In this document: piece by piece, positions 59,851 through 64,000 of the stretch
Position numbering within the stretch: position 1 is the stretch's first letter
Layout of the letters: each line of letters begins with the position of its first letter
DNA from: Haloprofundus salilacus
Lineage (GTDB): Archaea > Halobacteriota > Halobacteria > Halobacteriales > Haloferacaceae
Direction: 5' to 3'
DNA: 64,000 nucleotides
Assembly: GCF_020150815.1 (NCBI RefSeq)
Contig: NZ_CP083723.1
Span: forward strand, 620,001-684,000
The notes under the pieces: model-generated
Seen by the model: only the letters and a program-made list of their open reading frames with translations
Databases searched by the model: none
Told to the model about the DNA's origin: nothing
Program-made: the position numbers and the translations under genes

Positions 59851-61175
59851 CGTCAGAACGAGGCAGCCCTTACGCACCGCACGCCGACGCGGAGACGGTC
59901 GCCATGCTCGACGCTATCGGCGTCGACGACGTGGAGGCGCTGTTCGATATCCCGGAGGGCGTCCGTTTCGACGGCGAGTTCGGCATCGAACCGCGGAGCG
60001 AGCAGGCGCTCCGGCGAGAGTTGTCGGCGCTTTTCGCGAAGAACGACGACCTCACCGAGTTCATGGGGCGCGGTCACTACGACCACTACGTCCCCTCCAT
60101 CGTCGACAACCTTTCCCAGCGCGCGGAGTTCCTGACGAGTTACACTCAGTACCAACCCGAGATTACGCAGGGGTTCCTGCAGGCGCTGTTCGAGTACCAG
60201 TCGATGCTGGTCGAACTCACCGGGCTTCCGGTGGCGAACTGCTCGATGTACGACTCGGCGACAGCGCTCGCGGAGGCAGCCCGTCTCGCAAACCGGGTTC
60301 GACAGGTCAGCGGCACGCGGGTGCTCGTCCCCGAGTTCCTGCGCTCGGGCAAGCGCGGCGTGCTCGACAACTACCTCGCCGGAACCGAGATGACCGTCGA
60401 AACGTACCCAATGGACGACGGCAACGTCGACGTCGGGGCACTCTCCGAACTCGTCGACGACGAGACGGCGATGATCTATGCGGAAAACCCGACGGTTCGC
60501 GGGAGTATCGAGGAACGACTCGCCGACGTCGGCGAACTCGCATCGGAGAACGACGCGCTGTTCTGTCTCGGCACGGACCTCGTCGCGCTCGCGCTCCTCG
60601 AAGAGCCAGCGAGCGTCGGCGCGGACGTTGTCGTCGGCGAAGCCGGCGTGCTCGGTCTCCCGTCGGCGTACGGCATGGGTCTCGGCCTGTTCGCCACGCG
60701 CGAGGAGTATCTCCGACAGGTTCCCGGTCGTCTCGTCGGCGTAAGCGAGGACGCCGCCGACAAGCGGGCGTATACGCTGACGCTGCAGACGCGCGAACAG
60801 CACATCCGGCGGGAGCGCGCCACGAGCAACATCTGCACGAATCAGGCGTGGGTAGCGCTTCGGGCTGCCATCCATCTCGCGTGGCTCGGCCCATCGGGAC
60901 TCGTCGACCTCGCTGAAGACTGCGTCCGCGACGCGGCCGACCTCGCCGAGCGCCTCGATGCGCTCCTGGGACTACAGGCTCCGGTGCACGACCGATATCA
61001 CTTCCGTGAGTTCGTCGTCCGCTGCGACCAACCGGCGGCGGCTATCGCCGGCGATCTCGAATCCGAAGGGTTCGCGGTCCACGTCGTCGGCGAGCACCTG
61101 CTGCAGGTGTGTATCACCGACGCGAACGCCCACGACGCCGACGGTCTCGTCGCCGCTTTCGAGGAGGTACTCTGA
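59847..61175 (+). CDS. gcvPA: Glycine dehydrogenase (P protein) subunit 1
   Basis: Alpha subunit of the split P protein, 442 residues, which together with GcvPB decarboxylates glycine. It shows [40 protein letters not shown], and the family stretch [20 protein letters not shown]. Later motifs include [20 protein letters not shown] and the basic [20 protein letters not shown] near residue 330. In archaea and many bacteria the two halves are separate genes, as here. ATG 59847 overlaps the gcvH stop. The stop overlaps the gcvPB start by one base. Confidence 0.95.
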   Translation: MTSERGSPYAPHADAETVAMLDAIGVDDVEALFDIPEGVRFDGEFGIEPRSEQALRRELSALFAKNDDLTEFMGRGHYDHYVPSIVDNLSQRAEFLTSYTQYQPEITQGFLQALFEYQSMLVELTGLPVANCSMYDSATALAEAARLANRVRQVSGTRVLVPEFLRSGKRGVLDNYLAGTEMTVETYPMDDGNVDVGALSELVDDETAMIYAENPTVRGSIEERLADVGELASENDALFCLGTDLVALALLEEPASVGADVVVGEAGVLGLPSAYGMGLGLFATREEYLRQVPGRLVGVSEDAADKRAYTLTLQTREQHIRRERATSNICTNQAWVALRAAIHLAWLGPSGLVDLAEDCVRDAADLAERLDALLGLQAPVHDRYHFREFVVRCDQPAAAIAGDLESEGFAVHVVGEHLLQVCITDANAHDADGLVAAFEEVL

Positions 61176-62617
61176 TGATCTACGACCAAGCCAGATACGT
61201 CGAGAACGGCCAGTACGAACCGCTGCTGTCGGAGAAGGAGACGACCGAAGTGGAGGTCGGCGGCGACGACTCGCCGCTGCCGGACGACCTGACCCGCGAC
61301 TCGGTCGAGTTGCCCGACCTCTCGGAACCCGAGTTGGCGCGGCACTACACCCGGCTCTCGCAGATGAACTGGAGCATCGACAGCGGGCCGTACCCGCTCG
61401 GCTCCTGTACGATGAAGTACAACCCGAAGTTCACAGAGGACGTGGCCGCCGACCCCAACGGCGCAGTCCACCCCGACCGCTCCGCGAGGAGCGTCCAGGG
61501 CACTCTCAAACTGCTCCACGGGCTGCAGGAGTATCTCGCGAAAATCGGCGGCATGGACGCCGTGACGCTCCAGCCCCCGGCGGGCGCCGCCGGCGAGTTC
61601 GCGGGTATCCTCGTCGCGAAGGCGTACCACGAGGCCAACGGCGACGACAGAAACGAGGTTATTATCCCCGCGAGCGCCCACGGCACAAACTTCGCCAGCG
61701 CGGCGATGGCCGGCTACGACGTAGTCGAACTCCCCTCCGACGAGGACGGCCGCGTCGACGTTGAGGCACTCGAAGCCGCGGTCGGCGACGACACCGCGGC
61801 GCTGATGCTGACGAACCCGAACACGGTCGGACTGTTCGAGCGCGACATCGAACAGATCGCCGAGACGGTCCACGAGGCGGGCGGCCTGCTCTACTACGAC
61901 GGCGCGAACCTCAACGCGTTGTTGGGCCGCGCTCGGCCGGGCGACATGGGCTTCGACATCATGCACTACAACGTCCACAAGACGTTCGCCACCCCGCACG
62001 GCGGCGGCGGTCCGGGCGCGGGTCCGGTCGGCGTCGTCGACGAACTCGCCGAGTTCCTCCCGAGCCCGCGCGTCCGCGAGCGGTCCTCCCGGTCCGGCTA
62101 CGAACTGTTCGATCCCGAGCGGTCGGTCGGCAAGGTCCACGGGTTCCACGGCAACTGGCTCGTGCTCGTGAAGGCGTACGCGTACATCGCGCGCCTCGGC
62201 GACGAGGGGCTGCTCGACGCGAGCGCCAAAGCCGTGCTGAACGCCAACTACCTCGGCTCGCAGGTGGAGTTCGACATCCCGTACGGTCCGTTCCACCACG
62301 AGTTCGCGGCCACGTCGGGCGAGAAGGACGCCGCCAACGTCGCAAAGCGGATGCTCGACTACGGCGTCCACCCGCCGACGACGAAGTGGCCCGAGATGGT
62401 GCCGGAGGCGATGCTCACCGAACCGACCGAGATAGAGAGCAAGAAGTCGCTCGACGACCTCGCGGCCGCGTTCAATGCCGCCGCCGGGGACGACGAGGAG
62501 ACGCTGGCCGACGCGCCGTCGCGGACGACCGCCCGGCGCATCGACCAGGTGAGCGCCGCGCGCAATCCGCAACTGTCGTGGCGGGCGCTCGATGACGAGA
62601 GTGATGACGACGCATAA
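61175..62617 (+). CDS. gcvPB: Glycine dehydrogenase (P protein) subunit 2
   Basis: Beta subunit of the split P protein, 480 residues, carrying the PLP lysine: Lys269 in MHYNVHKTFATPHGGGGPGA. The substrate region reads SQMNWSIDSGPYPLGSCTMK, and LQPPAGAAGEFAGILVAKAY and IIPASAHGTNFASAAMAGYD are characteristic. It completes the operon. The one-base ATG/TGA overlap with gcvPA points to coupled translation and equal subunit amounts. The C-terminus is slightly longer and acidic (ALDDESDDDA), as is common in haloarchaea. Confidence 0.96.
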   Translation: MIYDQARYVENGQYEPLLSEKETTEVEVGGDDSPLPDDLTRDSVELPDLSEPELARHYTRLSQMNWSIDSGPYPLGSCTMKYNPKFTEDVAADPNGAVHPDRSARSVQGTLKLLHGLQEYLAKIGGMDAVTLQPPAGAAGEFAGILVAKAYHEANGDDRNEVIIPASAHGTNFASAAMAGYDVVELPSDEDGRVDVEALEAAVGDDTAALMLTNPNTVGLFERDIEQIAETVHEAGGLLYYDGANLNALLGRARPGDMGFDIMHYNVHKTFATPHGGGGPGAGPVGVVDELAEFLPSPRVRERSSRSGYELFDPERSVGKVHGFHGNWLVLVKAYAYIARLGDEGLLDASAKAVLNANYLGSQVEFDIPYGPFHHEFAATSGEKDAANVAKRMLDYGVHPPTTKWPEMVPEAMLTEPTEIESKKSLDDLAAAFNAAAGDDEETLADAPSRTTARRIDQVSAARNPQLSWRALDDESDDDA

Positions 62618-62647
62618 ACGTCGGCGACGAGTGAACCGACGAGGCGC

Positions 62648-63007
62648 CTACTCCTCGTCGAGAATGACACCGTCGTCTTTGACGTTCGGCGCGCCGACGA
62701 CGAGCACGGTTCCGCGCTCGACGGCGGTCAACCGCCGCTTCGCCCGTGGCTCGACGACCACGTAGTCGTCGGGTTCGAGTTCGAGCGTCTCGTCTTCTAT
62801 CCGGAGTTCGAATCGCCCGTCGAGGACGACGTACAGCTCTTCTTGTTTCTTCTGATAGTGGTACGGCGTCGACTCGCCCGCCTCGAACGTCCAGACGTTC
62901 GGTCGCATCGTCTCCGGGCGCAGTTCGTAGCCGACCGGTTTGACGCGGGCGTCGCCCGCCTCCGCGTCGTGTGCGTCGACGTCCGCGATGTTGACTCGTG
63001 AGTACAC
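62648..63007 (-). CDS. Cupin-domain protein
   Basis: A 119-residue single-domain cupin. The metal-site motifs are degenerate-normal: GESTPYHYQKKQEELYVVLD (G-x-x-x-x-H-x-H-like with HY, and E) and a second motif in DDYVVVEPRAKRRLTAVERG, where the expected His is absent. It could be a non-metal cupin or bind a sugar or small ligand. It sits at the end of the gcv operon but on the opposite strand, 30 bases from the gcvPB stop, so any link is positional. Start ATG 63007 is unambiguous. Confidence 0.85.
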   Translation of the reverse strand: MYSRVNIADVDAHDAEAGDARVKPVGYELRPETMRPNVWTFEAGESTPYHYQKKQEELYVVLDGRFELRIEDETLELEPDDYVVVEPRAKRRLTAVERGTVLVVGAPNVKDDGVILDEE

Positions 63008-63200
63008 GGACGACTCGTTCGTCGTGAGCGACGAAAGAACGTTCGGCGGACCGTCACTGTATATCGCAGGTGATAGTGTATCGCTCGGGATCGAAGCGAC
63101 ACCGGTCGGTGTGCGACGATATCGGCTGGAGGAAGAGAGAACTCGGGAGACGGTCGGTTCGACGGGATTCGAGGAACTCCGAGCGGTGGTGGGGGACGTG

Positions 63201-63362
63201 CTACTGCGTGCTGTCGATGCCGTCGATGAGGACGAACCCGTAGTCGCACTCGGTGCAGCGCCACTTCGTCTTCTCGCCGAGGTGGAGTGTCGTACTCGCC
63301 GAGCGGTAGAACTCTTGGTTCCCGCCGCAACTCGGGCAGTCGTGTTCCATTTCGAGGCTCAT
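63201..63362 (-). CDS. Small zinc-ribbon protein (53 residues)
   Basis: A short gene encoding a zinc ribbon: MSLEMEHDCPSCGGNQEFYR has the first C-x-x-C pair (Cys9, Cys12), and KTKWRCTECDYGFVLIDGID the second (Cys36, Cys39). The spacing of 23 residues between pairs and the aromatic/basic residues resemble haloarchaeal HVO_2753-like zinc-ribbon proteins of unknown role, often involved in motility or regulation. The ATG is at 63362 and stop at 63201. It lies alone in a gap between the cupin gene and the glutaredoxin gene, oriented leftwards. Confidence 0.8.
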   Translation of the reverse strand: MSLEMEHDCPSCGGNQEFYRSASTTLHLGEKTKWRCTECDYGFVLIDGIDSTQ

Positions 63363-63593
63363 ACTTCTGTCTCGCGCGTGTGACGTGTTGAAGATGTTGG
63401 TTCGGCGTGGATGGAGGATAGTTCACCGGAGTCAAATCGAATGACGCGTTCGTCGATGCGTCGGCGTCGCGGCACTCGTACACCCTGTGTCGAGGGTACT
63501 CGTAAACTCTATGTCGTGATACGAACTCTCGACTCCTCAACTCGTCTCTCCCGCGGGCGAACCTCTTTGATGCGCGCGCACCAACGACCGGCT

Positions 63594-63836
63594 ATGTCCA
63601 TCGAACTCTACGCGCTGGACGGCTGTCCGTACTGCGAGAAAGTTCACGACGCGCTGCAGGACAACGATATCGATTACGAGACGCACTGGACGGAAGCGAT
63701 GCACTCCGAGCGCGACGAAGTGAAGCGCGTGAGCGGTCAGCGCGGCGTTCCGGTGCTCGTCGACGACGAGCGCGGCGTCACGATGAACGAGAGCGAGAAC
63801 ATTCTGACGTACATCGAGACGACGCTGGCGCGATGA
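63594..63836 (+). CDS. Glutaredoxin-like protein
   Basis: An 80-residue thioredoxin-fold redox protein with the C-P-Y-C site (Cys11, Cys14) in LYALDGCPYCEKVHDALQDN and the cis-Pro motif GQRGVPVLVDDERG. It would reduce disulfides, using gamma-glutamylcysteine in haloarchaea where glutathione is absent (established for the group, not visible here). ATG 63594 gives the family N-terminus; the upstream frame is non-coding. The end overlaps the start of the cobalamin adenosyltransferase gene by four bases, so the two are probably coexpressed. Confidence 0.93.
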   Translation: MSIELYALDGCPYCEKVHDALQDNDIDYETHWTEAMHSERDEVKRVSGQRGVPVLVDDERGVTMNESENILTYIETTLAR

Positions 63837-64000
63837 CGATCTACACCGGCCGCGGCGACGAGGGGATGACCGACCTCCGGAACATGTCGCGCGTCTCGAA
63901 GACGAGTCCGCGCATCGAAGCCTACGGCACCGTCGACGAGGCGAACGCGCTCGTCGGGACGCTCCGACCGACCGGCTACGACGACGTGGACGAGATTCTC
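63833..64000 (+). CDS. Cob(I)alamin adenosyltransferase (PduO type), partial
   Basis: The first 56 codons of a gene cut by the window edge. MTIYTGRGDEGMTDLRNMSR is the ATP-binding start motif of PduO-type ATP:cob(I)alamin adenosyltransferases (T-x-x-G-D-x-G-x-T), and RIEAYGTVDEANALVGTLRP is the conserved next helix. It converts cobalamin to adenosylcobalamin. The missing part should carry the corrinoid site. Start ATG 63833 overlaps the glutaredoxin stop. Frame and homology are unambiguous even though only about a third is visible. Confidence 0.93.
   Translation, partial: MTIYTGRGDEGMTDLRNMSRVSKTSPRIEAYGTVDEANALVGTLRPTGYDDVDEIL

Noticed and set aside
60998-62572. 524-codon frame on the - strand over gcvPB
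   Set aside because: It is a shadow of a well-identified operon gene; no start signal or motif.
1-64000. CRISPR array, tRNA or rRNA genes
   Set aside because: I looked for regularly spaced direct repeats and for T-loop or rRNA-like consensus sequences and saw none. A covariance search would be the proper test for small RNAs.

Overview
The window reads as haloarchaeal chromosome, probably Haloferacales-like. It is GC-rich with strongly acidic proteins, Tat (twin-arginine) signal peptides on most exported proteins, and TATA boxes about 25-30 bases before many start codons, as expected for leaderless archaeal transcripts. Marker genes agree: RFC large subunit with a PIP box, EF-1 alpha, archaeal HMG-CoA synthase, XPB-Bax1, split GcvP and malic enzyme fused to a phosphotransacetylase-like domain. 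I see no rRNA, tRNA or CRISPR.

Layout. 0.1-5.8 kb: membrane and housekeeping genes (DUF4013, DUF1684, aldo/keto reductase, asparaginase, EamA exporter). 5.8-12.1 kb: a five-gene peptide/nickel-type ABC importer read leftwards (binding protein, two permeases, two ATPases). 12.3-21.3 kb: RNase H-like protein, serine acetyltransferase, a divergent TatC-like protein, a lipoprotein, malic enzyme, an M24 peptidase-fold protein without its metal ligands, and heme A synthase. 21.4-24.8 kb: a polar amino-acid ABC importer with two permeases. 24.8-46.6 kb: alcohol dehydrogenase, a tandem pair of secreted M14 carboxypeptidases (second frameshifted), RFC-L, a His-rich two-repeat protein, a CorC-like transporter, GNAT acetyltransferases, amidohydrolase, an HTH regulator, a thioredoxin frameshifted twice, HMG-CoA synthase, a pilin-like protein, a TatD-like hydrolase, a NYN nuclease and a secreted subtilase. 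46.6-50.1 kb: a lower-GC accessory patch with a decayed membrane gene, gene fragments, IS-end-like sequence, a histidine kinase and a nonsense-interrupted small membrane protein. 50.1-64 kb: XPB helicase with Bax1 nuclease, an EF-1 alpha copy outside a ribosomal-protein operon, CBS protein, M20 peptidase, threonine ammonia-lyase, the gcvT-gcvH-gcvPA-gcvPB operon, cupin, zinc ribbon, glutaredoxin and the start of a cobalamin adenosyltransferase.

Working together. The window describes a proteolytic, amino-acid-using cell. Secreted subtilase and M14 carboxypeptidases cut protein outside, the two ABC systems take up peptides and amino acids, and asparaginase, threonine ammonia-lyase, the glycine cleavage system and malic enzyme feed the carbon and nitrogen into central metabolism.

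I found no clear new defence or mobile system. The least explained signals are a cluster of perfect dyads at 43.24-43.36 kb, the 600-base control region before the gcv operon, the M24 and TatC homologues that lost their functional residues, and the decaying accessory patch.
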